Shown here one piece after another: positions 1 through 8,767 of a stretch of 64,000 nucleotides of DNA. The stretch comes from Acidobacteriota bacterium (lineage in GTDB: Bacteria; Acidobacteriota; Vicinamibacteria; Vicinamibacterales; CAVVIG01): positions 160,394-224,393 of the forward strand of contig QHWB01000033.1 of NCBI GenBank assembly GCA_003222395.1, written 5' to 3'. The notes below the pieces were generated by a model. It ran no database searches. It saw only the letters and a list, made by a program, of their open reading frames with translations, and was not told where the DNA came from. How positions within the stretch are numbered: the stretch's first letter is position 1; each line of letters starts with the position of its first letter. A program made the translations under genes and the position numbers.

Positions 1-9
1 CGATTCGTG

Positions 10-62
10 CGCTCGCCTGAAAGGCTCGCGCTACCGGTGTAGCGCGAGGCTTTCAGCCGAGC
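10..62. repeat. Palindromic repeat family A, inverted pair
   Basis: Two copies of a roughly 25-base unit face each other with a 3-4 base gap. The unit core is CTGAAAGGCTCGCGCTAC; the second copy is its reverse complement with two changes. The same unit recurs at 4863-4888, three times at 36045-36160, three times at 54940-55045, and partly at 41308-41323. Here it supplies the last residues (RSAESLAL then HR) and the TAG stop of the MFS remnant on the minus strand. Confidence 0.85.
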
Positions 63-827
63 GAACCGCCACCGGCGTCAACTTCACGCCTTTCGTCTCC
101 GGCAGCGCCCACACGCTCGCGCCCGCGAGCAGCGCGAACGGCGCGGCGAGCGCGATGCCGGCGCCGAAGCTCGATCGCGCCGCGACGAACGTGATGGCGA
201 CCGGCGCGAGAAACTGCACGCCGCGCGAGACGTTGTAGATGATTCCGAGCGCCGCGGCGCGCACCGGAGTCGGAAACACTTCGTTCAGCAGCGGACCGAT
301 GCAGCCCCAGTTCCCTTCGCCGACGCCGACGAGAAACATGAAGGCGAAGAGCGTCGGCGAATAGCCGCTCGTGAGGCCCCAGCCCAGCGTCACCATGATC
401 AGGCCGACCGCCTTGACGATCGAAAACGCGGTGAAGCTCGGACGGCGGCCGAAGAAATCGCTGGCGTAGCCGAAACCGACGTATCCGACGACCGACCCGA
501 GTTGATCCACGAACAGCAGCAATGCGGACTGATCGAGCGAGAGTCCGCGGAGATCATCAGCAGCGGCTTGCGCCCGAACCGATCCGCCAGCGCGCCGCCG
601 GCAAGGCCGCCGACAGCGGTGAACGCGAGCGCGGTACCGAGCAGCACCGAGACGTCGTAGGCCGACAGCGCGAGATCCTTCGTCAGCGACGTCGACGCGA
701 CGACAAAGCTCAGAAGGAGGAGATCGTAGAAATCGAAAATCCACCCGATGAACGAGAACGCGAGAATCCTGCGATGGATCGGCTGAACGTCCTCGTACTC
801 GCTCAGCAGGTGCGGGGGCGCGCTCAT
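31..827 (-). pseudogene. MFS transporter remnant with internal deletion and frame change
   Basis: The N-terminal part (start codon at 827) reads as a normal MFS protein through TM1-TM2 and the loop motif GGALADRFGRKPLLMIS. At about position 550 similarity jumps to another frame, continuing with RGLSLDQSALLLFVDQLG and the second-half loop motif SDFFGRRPS, then the last membrane segments up to LPETKG. Together the two pieces give about 260 residues where the family has about 430, so TM3-TM7 (very roughly 150-200 codons) appear deleted with loss of frame. The start overlaps the stop of the upstream DUF6351 remnant in an ATGA, so the two once formed an operon. The tail is encoded by repeat family A. 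The FDFYDLLLLSF motif suggests the metabolite:H+ symporter type. An assembly error is the alternative explanation. Confidence 0.75.
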
Positions 828-1528
828 GATTTATTCGACGATCCGATCGCCGCCCACGGCACCACGGGTCGCTGGCTGACGCCCGGTTTCGGGAAGTCGC
901 AGACGCCGGCGGCGAAGATCGTCTTCAGCCGCGCCACTTCGTCAGCCGTGAACGTCAACGCGTAGTCGTGCGCATCGATTGGCTTCAGCTGACACTTCAG
1001 CACGTTCGCCGCCAGCGGTCCCCCCGCCTCCTTCCGCGGGTTCGAGTACACGGGATACAGCTCGCTGCACTTCGATACCGGTCGGCTGGTGAACACGAGC
1101 TCTTCGGCGATGAACGACGGCGCCGCCGACTTGTCGAAGCAGCCATCGACGAAGGCTCTCGGCCTGGCGCGCAGCACCTTCACGCGCTGCGGATCGGCCG
1201 ACGCGTCCGATTTGTACGCCGCCATCCATCGGTCGAACTGCTCCTGCGCCGCACCGGCGTTCCCGGCGCGCCACATCACGAAGTTGTCCGGCGCGCCGCC
1301 GGCTCCCTGACGGATACGTTCACGCACGGCGAAATGGAACCACGCGTAGTGGTAGCCGCCGGTCTCGTTCGACATCGCGTTGTCGAAGATCGGAATCGAC
1401 GTCAGGCCGCCGTTGCCGCCGAGCGTCAGCCCATGCTGATACGCACGCGCGATCGCGCCGGCGTCGCCAACGGTCCGCGACGCGACGTAGTTCGAGTCGC
1501 GATCGATGCCGCCGATCCGATTCGTCAT
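824..1528 (-). pseudogene. C-terminal fragment of a DUF6351 (tannase-like) protein
   Basis: About 234 residues from the first plausible ATG. The region from IDRDSNYVASRTVGD to the end (KCQLKPIDAHDY ... GVCDFPKPGV) matches the C-terminal part of the DUF6351 family of secreted tannase-like alpha/beta hydrolases, which are normally around 650-700 residues with a signal peptide. Nothing upstream codes for the missing N-terminal two thirds: the preceding sequence is word-repeat DNA (1532-1588). It is therefore a 5'-truncated remnant, without signal peptide or nucleophile region. Its stop overlaps the start of the MFS remnant, so the pair probably once hydrolysed an ester and imported a product. 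Function of the fragment is doubtful. Confidence 0.7.
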
Positions 1529-1531
1529 CTC

Positions 1532-1588
1532 GTGGACTCCGTGTCTGTTTTCTCGTTGCTTCGCGTCCTTCGTGTTTTCGCGGTTTGA
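1532..1588. repeat. Single arm of CACGAAG-type word repeat
   Basis: Read on the minus strand this is a run of degenerate CGAAAACACGAAGGACGCG words. The same vocabulary occurs at 21324-21408 and 52072-52165. It lies exactly where the DUF6351 gene loses its N-terminal part. Confidence 0.6.
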
Positions 1589-1666
1589 AACAGCGGTCAA
1601 TCCGACTGCGCTCTCATCCGACCGCGAAGGTCTGTCGACGAGTGTGCGTATGTTAACGTAGCCGCC

Positions 1667-3088
1667 GTGCTCGCCCGCCTCGCTCTTGCGCTCACGGACT
1701 GGACCGAGCGCTGGGTGCCCGACGCCTTCATCTTCGCGCTGATCGCCACGTTTCTGGTCGTCGCCGGCGCGCTCGCCGCCACTTCGTCTTCGCTGCCGCA
1801 GATCGTCGACGCGTGGGGCCGCGGCTTCTGGGAGCTCATTCCGTTCACGCTTCAAATGGCGCTCATCATCATCACCGGCCACGTGCTCGCCACTTCCGCG
1901 CCGATGCAGCGCGTGATTCGCGCTGCCGCCTCGTGGCCGCGGACGCCGAAGTCGGCCGTCGCGCTGGTTACCGTCTTCGCGCTCGTCAGCTCGTGGTTCA
2001 ACTGGGGCTTCAGTCTCATTTTCAGCGCCGTGCTCGCGCGGGAGATCGCGCGGCGTGTGGAAGGCGTGGACTATCGCGCGCTGGCGGCGGCGAGCTTCCT
2101 CGGGATCGGCAGCATCTGGGCGCAGGGACTCAGCGGATCCGCCGCGCTGCAGATGGCGACGCCGGGCGCGCTGCAGCCGCAGATCCGCGACATCGTGTCG
2201 CACGGCGGGCTCGTGGCTGGCGGTCTCATTCCGTTCCGCCACACGATCTTTCTCTGGCAGAGCCTGCTGTCGGTGCCAATCGAGATCGTCGTCGTCACCG
2301 CCGTGATGTGGCTCGCGACGCCGCCGGCCGGCGCCGGCAAGACCGCCCGCGACCTCGGAATCAGCCTTGATGACGGTCCGACTCCGACGTCGACTCTTAC
2401 CTCGACTCTGACACCGACTCCGACCGCGACTCCGACCCCCGGCCAATATCTCGAACACTCTCCGCTGCTGACGTGGCTCGTCGTCGGCCTCGGCGTCTGG
2501 TACCTGACGCGCTATTTCATGCAGGCAGGTGAGCCGCTCAACGCGATCAACCTGAACATCCTCAACCTCGCGTTCCTGCTCCTGGGATTTCTGCTGCATC
2601 GCACGCCGGCCGGTCTCATGCGGGCGGTGCAGAACGCGACGCCGGCCGTGTGGGGCGTCATCCTGCAGTTTCCGTTCTACGCGGGGATTGCCGGCATCAT
2701 CACGGCGACGCACCTGAGCGACGCGCTCGCCGGCGCCTTCGTCCGTTTCTCGACGCAGACGACGTTCCCGCCGATCGTCGCGATCTATTCCGCGGTGCTC
2801 GGGGTGTTCGTGCCGTCGGGCGGATCGAAGTGGGTGATCATCGCGCCCTACGTGATGCAGGCGGCGCACACGCTCCACGTCCACCTCGGGTGGTGCGTGT
2901 CGGCCTACGATCTCGGCGAGGCGCTGGCGAATCTGGTGCAGCCGTTCTGGATGCTGCCGATTCTCGGCCTCTTCCACCTCGGCGCGCGCGACGTCATGGG
3001 CTACACGATCGTCGTCTTTTTTGCGCTGACGCCGGTCGTCATCGTCCTCGTCACGCTGCTCGGCATGACGCTGCCGTATCCGCTCTGA
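1667..3088 (+). CDS. atoE: Short-chain fatty acid transporter (AtoE family)
   Basis: A 473-residue integral membrane protein with about 12 hydrophobic segments. N-terminal RLALALTDWTERWVPDAF and the segments around SSWFNWGFSLIFSAVLARE and FVPSGGSKWVIIAPYVM are characteristic of the AtoE/short-chain fatty acid transporter family, which imports acetoacetate/butyrate-like acids across the inner membrane. GTG is used as start (1667); no earlier in-frame start is plausible. Residues about 238-262 are a Thr/Pro-rich stretch (PTPTSTLTSTLTPTPTATPTP) encoded by a simple hexamer-like repeat and placed in a cytoplasmic or periplasmic loop; this is an unusual insertion for the family. The gene stands alone and is convergent with the cytochrome gene, whose stop directly abuts it (3088/3089). 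No terminator is visible in between. Confidence 0.85.
   Translation: MLARLALALTDWTERWVPDAFIFALIATFLVVAGALAATSSSLPQIVDAWGRGFWELIPFTLQMALIIITGHVLATSAPMQRVIRAAASWPRTPKSAVALVTVFALVSSWFNWGFSLIFSAVLAREIARRVEGVDYRALAAASFLGIGSIWAQGLSGSAALQMATPGALQPQIRDIVSHGGLVAGGLIPFRHTIFLWQSLLSVPIEIVVVTAVMWLATPPAGAGKTARDLGISLDDGPTPTSTLTSTLTPTPTATPTPGQYLEHSPLLTWLVVGLGVWYLTRYFMQAGEPLNAINLNILNLAFLLLGFLLHRTPAGLMRAVQNATPAVWGVILQFPFYAGIAGIITATHLSDALAGAFVRFSTQTTFPPIVAIYSAVLGVFVPSGGSKWVIIAPYVMQAAHTLHVHLGWCVSAYDLGEALANLVQPFWMLPILGLFHLGARDVMGYTIVVFFALTPVVIVLVTLLGMTLPYPL
2377..2440. repeat. In-frame simple repeat (ACTCCG/ACTCTN units)
   Basis: Ten or so degenerate six-base units of the type CGACTC / CGACTCTGACAC lie inside the atoE coding sequence. 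The length keeps the frame and produces a Thr-Pro-Ser loop. Confidence 0.75.
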
Positions 3089-4969
3089 CTAGCGCTCGCG
3101 CCTGCGGTACCGTTCGGCTCGAGCACGCAGATCGGATGCGAGCGGCTCGGGCGGCGAGAGCCGCAGCGCGGCGTCGACGGTTTCTGCCGCGCGATCGAAG
3201 GCGCCGGCGGCGGCGTATGCGCCTGCCAGGTTTGCGAGCGCGCCGGCCGACTTCGGATCGAGCCCGACGACTGCCGTGAACTCCTGGATGGCCGGCTCGA
3301 ACTTCCCCTGCGCGAGCCACACGTTGCCCAGGTTGTTGTGCGCTTTCGCGTACGACGGATCCGCCTTGATCGCCTGCTGATACTCGTACGCCGCTTCGTC
3401 GAAACGGCGCGCGATCGTCAGGGCCGTGCCGAGGTTGTAGAACGCGGGCGCCGACGGACCTTTCAGCGCCAGCGAACGTGTGAAGTGCGCGACGGCGCGA
3501 TCCGGCTGCCCCACTTCGAGGTACAACAGCGCCGCATCGTCGTGCAGCCCGGCTTCGTCGGGATGCCGTTCGAGCTCGGTCTCGTACCCGATCACGTCCT
3601 CGGCGGCGACTTTTGCGCGAAAGGCATGCGTGAGCGTGACGAGGTCCGGCTCGTTCTTCGTCAGCACCTGAATCCACAGGTCGCCCATCTCGTCCGACGA
3701 GCGCTGTCCCCATCGCGCGCGCTTCGGCGGATGCTCGGGGTTGCGGACGTTCGCGGCCGAGTTGTCGTACACCCATCGCATGGAGAGCGTCGTGCCTTTC
3801 GGCAGCGTGAACGGCTTCGCGAATCGATAGACGTGCTGCCAGCGGAAGTCCCAGTCGCCGACGTGAATCAGCTCTTCGACCGTCCCGTCCGGCAGACGCG
3901 CCTCGCCGCGGACGTCGCGCGCGCGGTAGTGCGCGTGCGGCTGCACCGCCTGCACCTCGACGTCGACCGGCAGCACATACGAATCGGTCACGACATAGTT
4001 GCTCTCGCCGGCCGGAATGTCGATGTTCTGATGGCCGAGGCGCAGCATCGCCGGAATCCTCGTGGGCGGCTGGTCGCTGAAGTACAGGCCGACCGACGGC
4101 TGCACCGCCTCGGCCTTCCCGCTCGGCTGCATGTGGATCTCGACAACGAGATCGGTGCGGGGATCGAGGCGCCACGAGTAATCGTTCGGCAGCAGCGGCG
4201 CGACCTGGCCCGGCGTCCAGGCGAGGAAGTGTCCTTCGGGGTAATCGGCGGAACGAAGAATCAAGCCGCTGTACCCAGGGGCCGGATCGGCGTCGTCCAT
4301 CTGTCGCGACGCGGCCGTCCGATCGACGCGGATGTTCGCGTGGTGCACGACTTTCGGATTGCCGGGACGAAATTCGAGTCCGCGCACGAATCGAGTTGCG
4401 TTCACCGGCAGCGGGATCACGAAGATGCGGAACACGTCGGCGCCGCCGGCCGGCAGCATGTACGGTTCCGGCAGCGAGACGACGAGATCGGGTGTGCCGA
4501 GCTGCCAGCCTGCGCTCCACCGCTGCCGGCCCGGAAGCGGCGGCAAATCGCGTGCGTCCCCTTCCGGCGCGCCGTCGCCGGCCCACTGCTGAAAGAGCGC
4601 GATCTCGGCGTCGGTCAACGGATGCTGACCGACGAACGGCCCATCGGCTGGATCAGCCTTCCACGGCGGCATGTAACGCCGGCTCGTGACGAGCGCGATC
4701 TGCGTCGCGCGGCGCTTGACGTCGGAGTATGTGAGAAGGCTGAACGGCGCGGCGCCGTTCTCGTGGTGGCACATCGCGCAGCGATCGGCGATGAGCGGCG
4801 CGATGTCTTTCGAATAGGTGACGGTCGTGAACGCCGGCGCGATGTCTTTCAGTTGCGTGGTTGGTAGCGCGAGGCTTTCAGCCGAGCGAGCGGGATCGGC
4901 GGATCGGCCCGCCTGGACGGCTCGCCCTACAACGAGCGTCGAGATCAGCGCGAACGCTGCAGCTTTCAT
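3089..4969 (-). CDS. Cytochrome c - PHM-like copper domain - TPR fusion protein (copy 1)
   Basis: 626 residues with an N-terminal signal-like segment (1-20). A heme c site CAMCH lies at 64-68. The middle domain resembles the copper type II ascorbate-dependent monooxygenases (PHM/DBH): His pair H209-H210, single H279 in the EIHMQ motif, HAH at H345/H347 and a candidate methionine ligand M397. The spacings (69, 66, 50) are close to those of the PHM sites CuH and CuM. The C-terminal 170 residues are TPRs (FYNLGTAL, AHNNLGNVW). Known: PHM enzymes hydroxylate carbon atoms using copper and an electron donor. Inferred: the fused heme may donate electrons in the periplasm. Residues about 21-38 (RSAESLAL) are encoded by repeat family A. 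The start overlaps the redoxin gene by 4 bases, so translation is coupled. The paralogue is at 8768-10795. Confidence 0.8.
   Translation of the reverse strand: MKAAAFALISTLVVGRAVQAGRSADPARSAESLALPTTQLKDIAPAFTTVTYSKDIAPLIADRCAMCHHENGAAPFSLLTYSDVKRRATQIALVTSRRYMPPWKADPADGPFVGQHPLTDAEIALFQQWAGDGAPEGDARDLPPLPGRQRWSAGWQLGTPDLVVSLPEPYMLPAGGADVFRIFVIPLPVNATRFVRGLEFRPGNPKVVHHANIRVDRTAASRQMDDADPAPGYSGLILRSADYPEGHFLAWTPGQVAPLLPNDYSWRLDPRTDLVVEIHMQPSGKAEAVQPSVGLYFSDQPPTRIPAMLRLGHQNIDIPAGESNYVVTDSYVLPVDVEVQAVQPHAHYRARDVRGEARLPDGTVEELIHVGDWDFRWQHVYRFAKPFTLPKGTTLSMRWVYDNSAANVRNPEHPPKRARWGQRSSDEMGDLWIQVLTKNEPDLVTLTHAFRAKVAAEDVIGYETELERHPDEAGLHDDAALLYLEVGQPDRAVAHFTRSLALKGPSAPAFYNLGTALTIARRFDEAAYEYQQAIKADPSYAKAHNNLGNVWLAQGKFEPAIQEFTAVVGLDPKSAGALANLAGAYAAAGAFDRAAETVDAALRLSPPEPLASDLRARAERYRRRER
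4863..4888. repeat. Repeat family A copy inside the cytochrome coding region
   Basis: A single copy of the unit (read on the minus strand, CGCTCGGCTGAAAGCCTCGC) is inserted in frame just after the signal peptide of the cytochrome/PHM-like gene. It yields RSAESLALP. The same frame gives RSAESLALHR in the MFS remnant. Confidence 0.8.
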
Positions 4970-5499
4970 CGCGCGAAGTCGGCGATGAAGCAGCCGACTG
5001 CCTGCGTGGCGGGATGCGCGATGGGAACGCCCGCGACGACGGCCGTCAGCGCGTCGGCGAGATCGTGCACGGTCGGCGCCGGCCGCTCGAGCCCGAGATC
5101 GACGAAGCGATCGTCGATCCGGCCATGGTAGACGAGGCGCTGCCCGGTGAAGATCGCGGCTTCAGGCGTGACCGTGGCGCTGGCCAGCTTTGCGAGCTCC
5201 TGCTTCGGATCGCGCAGCGCGTCGGCCGCGTAGCCGAACGACTTCGCGTGGACGCGAATCGCGTCCGGGGTGTCAGCGGGATTTGGATACACGAGGAAGA
5301 ATCGGACGCCCTTCGGCGCGAACGCGCGATACACGCGCTGCACTTCGGGCGCGTAGCGATTGGAGATCGGACAGTCGGTGGCGGTGAAGAGAAAGACCGT
5401 CGCCCTGGCGCCGGCTGCCGCTTTGAACGGGTCAATCGCGCGGTTGTCGAGGTCGAAGACCGTCAGCGACGAGAAGGCGAGGACAGTGAACCAGTGCAT
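4966..5499 (-). CDS. Redoxin/AhpC-TSA thioredoxin-fold protein
   Basis: 177 residues from ATG 5499. A hydrophobic start (MHWFTVLAFSSL) suggests export. The active-site region ATDCPISNRYAPEVQRVY has the DCP-x-SNRY signature of redoxin-domain proteins often found beside cytochrome c/PHM-like proteins in acidobacteria and planctomycetes; it has a single cysteine here rather than CxxC. A second cysteine sits in the conserved C-terminal motif AVGCFIADF. The likely role is thiol-based redox or copper handling for the downstream cytochrome/copper protein; this is inferred from context. Its stop overlaps the next gene's ATG in an ATGA. It follows a clear terminator of the TonB receptor gene, and TATCGT lies 7 bases before the ATG, so it probably has its own, possibly leaderless, promoter. 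Confidence 0.75.
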   Translation of the reverse strand: MHWFTVLAFSSLTVFDLDNRAIDPFKAAAGARATVFLFTATDCPISNRYAPEVQRVYRAFAPKGVRFFLVYPNPADTPDAIRVHAKSFGYAADALRDPKQELAKLASATVTPEAAIFTGQRLVYHGRIDDRFVDLGLERPAPTVHDLADALTAVVAGVPIAHPATQAVGCFIADFAR

Positions 5500-5520
5500 C
5501 CAGAAAACGATAACACGAAG

Positions 5521-5548
5521 AAAAAAGAGCGGGCCCCCATGGACCCGC
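5521..5548 (-). terminator. Rho-independent terminator after TonB receptor 1
   Basis: On the minus strand a GC-rich hairpin (GCGGGTCC, loop ATGG, GGGCCCGC) at 5529-5548 is followed within two bases by six T. It lies 23 bases beyond the receptor stop and separates it from the redoxin gene. Confidence 0.85.
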
Positions 5549-5571
5549 CCCAGCAACCAGCGACCAGCTGC

Positions 5572-8500
5572 TTACCAGTTGATCACAGCCGCAACCCGCA
5601 GCAGCCGTCCCTGGAGGATGCTGCCGGGGAACATGTAAGTACCGGCCGACGTCCCCGCCGTGGCGGTCGGCGTGAACGACGTCGTCCGCACCGAGAAATA
5701 GTCGCTCGAGTTGAACGCGTTGAACAGATCGACCTTCGGATCGAACCGGATGCCGCGAAACGTGATCCGCTTCGCAAGTGAGAAATCGACCTGATTCAGC
5801 CGCGGCGTCAGCTCGACACCAGGCGGCGCCAACGGAACGAGCAGCGACGAGCTGACGAGCCCCGGCGCCATCAGCGCGCCGACCACGCATCCTTGCGAAG
5901 CCGAGTTGCCCGGACACACGGTGTAGCGCGTCGTCGCCGTGACCGTCATGTTCGTACCGCGGCCGCTCACGATATCGAAGTCCGGCGTTCCGGAACCGCC
6001 AGAGGCGAGGCCGTTGAGAGACTGCGTACCGAGCTGATAGCCGGGAAGCCCCTGGTACGATCCGCTCACGATGAGCCCGTACCACGGCAGCGGCACGGTG
6101 CCGGCCAACTTGAACTGCGTGCGCCACGGAATGCCGCTGTTGGCCTGATCGCAGTAGTTCACGCCGCCAATCGTGACGAGGAAGTTCGGGTTCGTCGTCG
6201 CCGCCGTGCACGAGTACGCGATCGCCCGATCCGTTGCGCTTCCGCCGAAGATCCGCGCGCCGTGTGGCAGCCGCGCGTTGAAGTTGAATTCGAACGCGTT
6301 GTAGCTCTGCGACAGATCGGTGTCGTTCGAGTCGATCTGGACGACGGCGCGATTCACCGTGGCGTTGATCGGGTCGTACATCGTGATCGGCGTTCCGTCG
6401 ATCGGGCTGAAGATCGTCACCGCGCGATAGCTCGGGTTGTTCACGGCGCCGTTGGCAAATGTGCCCGGCCGGGCAACGTTGTTCCGCTCCCAGATGTTCT
6501 TGGCTTGATTGTGGAACCACTCGAACGAGAGCGACACGCCGCGGACCACTTCGTGAGTGCCACCGACGTTGAACTGGTCGACGTACGGGCGTTTGAGGTT
6601 CGGATCAGGATTCGCCAGCGAGACCACGCCGAAGCTGGTCGGCACCTGCGTGAAATTGATTTCGCATCCCGCCGTCAGGTAGACGCATCCAGGTGTTCCC
6701 TGTGCGATGTCGTCCCTGTTGAGATCCGTCCACGCTGCCGACGCCGTGGTGACCGCCGACGGGTTGTAGAGCGAAGCCAGCGTCGTGGTGGCGGCCTGCT
6801 CGAACCGGTTGAAGCCGACGCGCAGCGCCGTCCTGCCGTTGCCGAACACGTCCAACACGGCAGCCGTTCGCGGTGAGAACGCTTTCCATGTCGGCATGTC
6901 GACGTCGCCGAACGCCTTCACGTCGCCGAAGCGGCCGATTTGCTCCGGCTGTCCAACGATCGACTCCTTCACGTATTCCCATCGGCCGCCGATCGTGACC
7001 GTCACGCGCTTTGCGGTCCAGACGTCCTGGCCGTAGAGGCCAAGGTTGGCGTTGAGCCGCTCGGCCGACCAGATTGGCGTGTTGTAGAGCGTCACCGTCG
7101 CCGGCGCGACATTGACGTAGTTCTGATAGAGGTCGGCGTTCGCACGATACGTGTGGTTGAAGACGCCCCACGAATCCTGGAATCCGAACTTGATGCTGTG
7201 CGTCCCCGTGATGTACGACGCGGATCCCTGCGCGTTGTACCGATCCGGATACTGACCCGTTTCGCGGTCGGACGTGACCCAGCGGCGGCCGAACGTGCTG
7301 TCGTAGTGCCGCGCGGTCGCAAGCCATTCGGCCGATCCGTACGGCTTCTCCACGCCTTCGGCATAGAGATTGTTGTACCGCTCGATGTTGGTCGAGTAGC
7401 CGCCTTCGACGAGCATCTTGTTGCTGACCGCCGATGTCCATTTCACGGTCGCCGTTGTGTAGTTCGGCGAGTTCCACCGGACCGAGGACGTCGCCTGATC
7501 GTCGCCAGGCGACATCGCGGCGCCGCGTACTTTGTGGATCCGATCCATGTAGGCGGACAGCTTGTTGCGCGGGCTGACCTGCCACGTGAGGCGCGCGAGC
7601 GCGCTGTACTGGTGCTGCGCGTCGACGCCCTGCGAACACGTTCCGGGATTGTTGTAGCAGCGGAGCGCGCCGGCCGACGTGCCGTCGGAGTTGATCGTGC
7701 TCGCGATCGGTTTGTTCACCGTGAACAGACGGCCCGAGCCGAAGAACCACAGCTTGTCTTTTTGAATCGGTCCGCCCTGCGTGACGTCGGTGTCGCTGTA
7801 TGCGCCGATTTGGTCCAGCGACGTGACGCCGTGCGAGTACAGGAAATCGTTGCCGTTGCTCGCCTGCAGGCTCTTCGTCTCGTAGCCTTCGAACAGCGAT
7901 CCGCTGAAGCGGTTGCCGCCCTCTTTCGGAATGAGATTGATCTTGACGCCGCCGGTCGGCGAATCGACGTTGCCGCCGCCGGTCTGGTACACCATTTCCT
8001 GGTTCGCGCCTTCGTTCAGGTAGCTCTGAATTGCGCCGTCGCCCTGCAGCCCGTTGACGATCATGCCGTCGATGAGCACCGAGGTCTGCGCCGCGCCGAG
8101 ACCGTGAACGGTGAAGTAAGTCTGCTGCATCGCCTGCGATCCGCCGACGTCGGGCGCCGTCAGCGTGACACCGACGACGAGCTGTCCGACCGACTGGATG
8201 GTGTGCGCCGAAGGCACGGCGTCGAGCACGTCGCGCGAGAGCACCTGCGCCTTCGCGTTGCTCTGCACGTCGACGATCGGCGATTCGCCGGCAACCGTCA
8301 CCGTTTCCTCCACCGCGCCCACCTTGAGGTCCGCGTTGATCGTCGCGGTGAAATTCGACTGCAGCTCGACCGCCTCTTTCTTCACGGTCGCGAACCCGGG
8401 TAGCGAAAACGTCAACGTATAAGTGCCTGGCCGCAGGTTCTCAATCCGATATGCGCCGTTGGCGTCGGTCGTCACCGAGCGCACCTGCTCGATGAGCGCG

Positions 8501-8652
8501 GGGCTGGCGGCTTCCACCGTGACACCCGGCAGCACCGCGCCGGTCGCATCCTTCACGACGCCGGCAAACGCGCTCTGGGCGCGCGCGATGCTCGGTAACA
8601 GGAGCACCGCCGCCACTACGAGCGCCGAACTCAAGATCCGGCTTTTTGTCAT
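5572..8652 (-). CDS. TonB-dependent receptor-like protein with carboxypeptidase-regulatory-like domain (copy 1)
   Basis: 1026 residues. Signal peptide 1-25 ending RAQ|SAFAGV. Residues about 27-110 form a CarboxypepD_reg-like beta-sandwich (GVVKDATGAVLPGVTVEAAS ... PGTYTLTFSLPGF). A plug domain follows (PIVDVQSNAKAQVLSRDVLDAVP; VHGLGAAQTSVLIDGM). The remaining 750 residues are a beta barrel ending with an aromatic terminal strand (RVAAVINW). Such receptors sit in the outer membrane and bind or import oligosaccharides, peptides or metal complexes; the ligand here is unknown. GGAGG lies 8 bases before the ATG, and a TTGACT-17-TAGCCT promoter lies at 8701-8729. It is followed by a terminator. A paralogue with the same promoter layout is at 13152-16157, and both are flanked by cytochrome/PHM-like or TPR genes. 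Confidence 0.9.
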   Translation of the reverse strand: MTKSRILSSALVVAAVLLLPSIARAQSAFAGVVKDATGAVLPGVTVEAASPALIEQVRSVTTDANGAYRIENLRPGTYTLTFSLPGFATVKKEAVELQSNFTATINADLKVGAVEETVTVAGESPIVDVQSNAKAQVLSRDVLDAVPSAHTIQSVGQLVVGVTLTAPDVGGSQAMQQTYFTVHGLGAAQTSVLIDGMIVNGLQGDGAIQSYLNEGANQEMVYQTGGGNVDSPTGGVKINLIPKEGGNRFSGSLFEGYETKSLQASNGNDFLYSHGVTSLDQIGAYSDTDVTQGGPIQKDKLWFFGSGRLFTVNKPIASTINSDGTSAGALRCYNNPGTCSQGVDAQHQYSALARLTWQVSPRNKLSAYMDRIHKVRGAAMSPGDDQATSSVRWNSPNYTTATVKWTSAVSNKMLVEGGYSTNIERYNNLYAEGVEKPYGSAEWLATARHYDSTFGRRWVTSDRETGQYPDRYNAQGSASYITGTHSIKFGFQDSWGVFNHTYRANADLYQNYVNVAPATVTLYNTPIWSAERLNANLGLYGQDVWTAKRVTVTIGGRWEYVKESIVGQPEQIGRFGDVKAFGDVDMPTWKAFSPRTAAVLDVFGNGRTALRVGFNRFEQAATTTLASLYNPSAVTTASAAWTDLNRDDIAQGTPGCVYLTAGCEINFTQVPTSFGVVSLANPDPNLKRPYVDQFNVGGTHEVVRGVSLSFEWFHNQAKNIWERNNVARPGTFANGAVNNPSYRAVTIFSPIDGTPITMYDPINATVNRAVVQIDSNDTDLSQSYNAFEFNFNARLPHGARIFGGSATDRAIAYSCTAATTNPNFLVTIGGVNYCDQANSGIPWRTQFKLAGTVPLPWYGLIVSGSYQGLPGYQLGTQSLNGLASGGSGTPDFDIVSGRGTNMTVTATTRYTVCPGNSASQGCVVGALMAPGLVSSSLLVPLAPPGVELTPRLNQVDFSLAKRITFRGIRFDPKVDLFNAFNSSDYFSVRTTSFTPTATAGTSAGTYMFPGSILQGRLLRVAAVINW

Positions 8653-8700
8653 GCCCGTCCCTCCTCGAACGTTGAAGAGCCTCTCCGTCCCAATCGCCGC

Positions 8701-8729
8701 AGGCTAAGCCGTGCGCAATGTCGAGTCAA
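8701..8729 (-). promoter_or_regulatory. Sigma-70-type promoter of TonB receptor 1
   Basis: On the minus strand TTGACT (8729-8724), a 17-base spacer and TAGCCT (8706-8701). The start codon is about 50 bases further on, with a GGAGG ribosome site. The second receptor has the same architecture at 16227-16255. Confidence 0.7.
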
Positions 8730-8767
8730 TTACGAATTATGGCAATCGAACCAAATCCGTTCTGATA

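Noticed and set aside
824..2977. A single 717-residue minus-strand protein
   Set aside because: Only its C-terminal 234 residues match a family; the rest is antisense to the fatty acid transporter and composed of Arg/Glu/His-rich shadow sequence.
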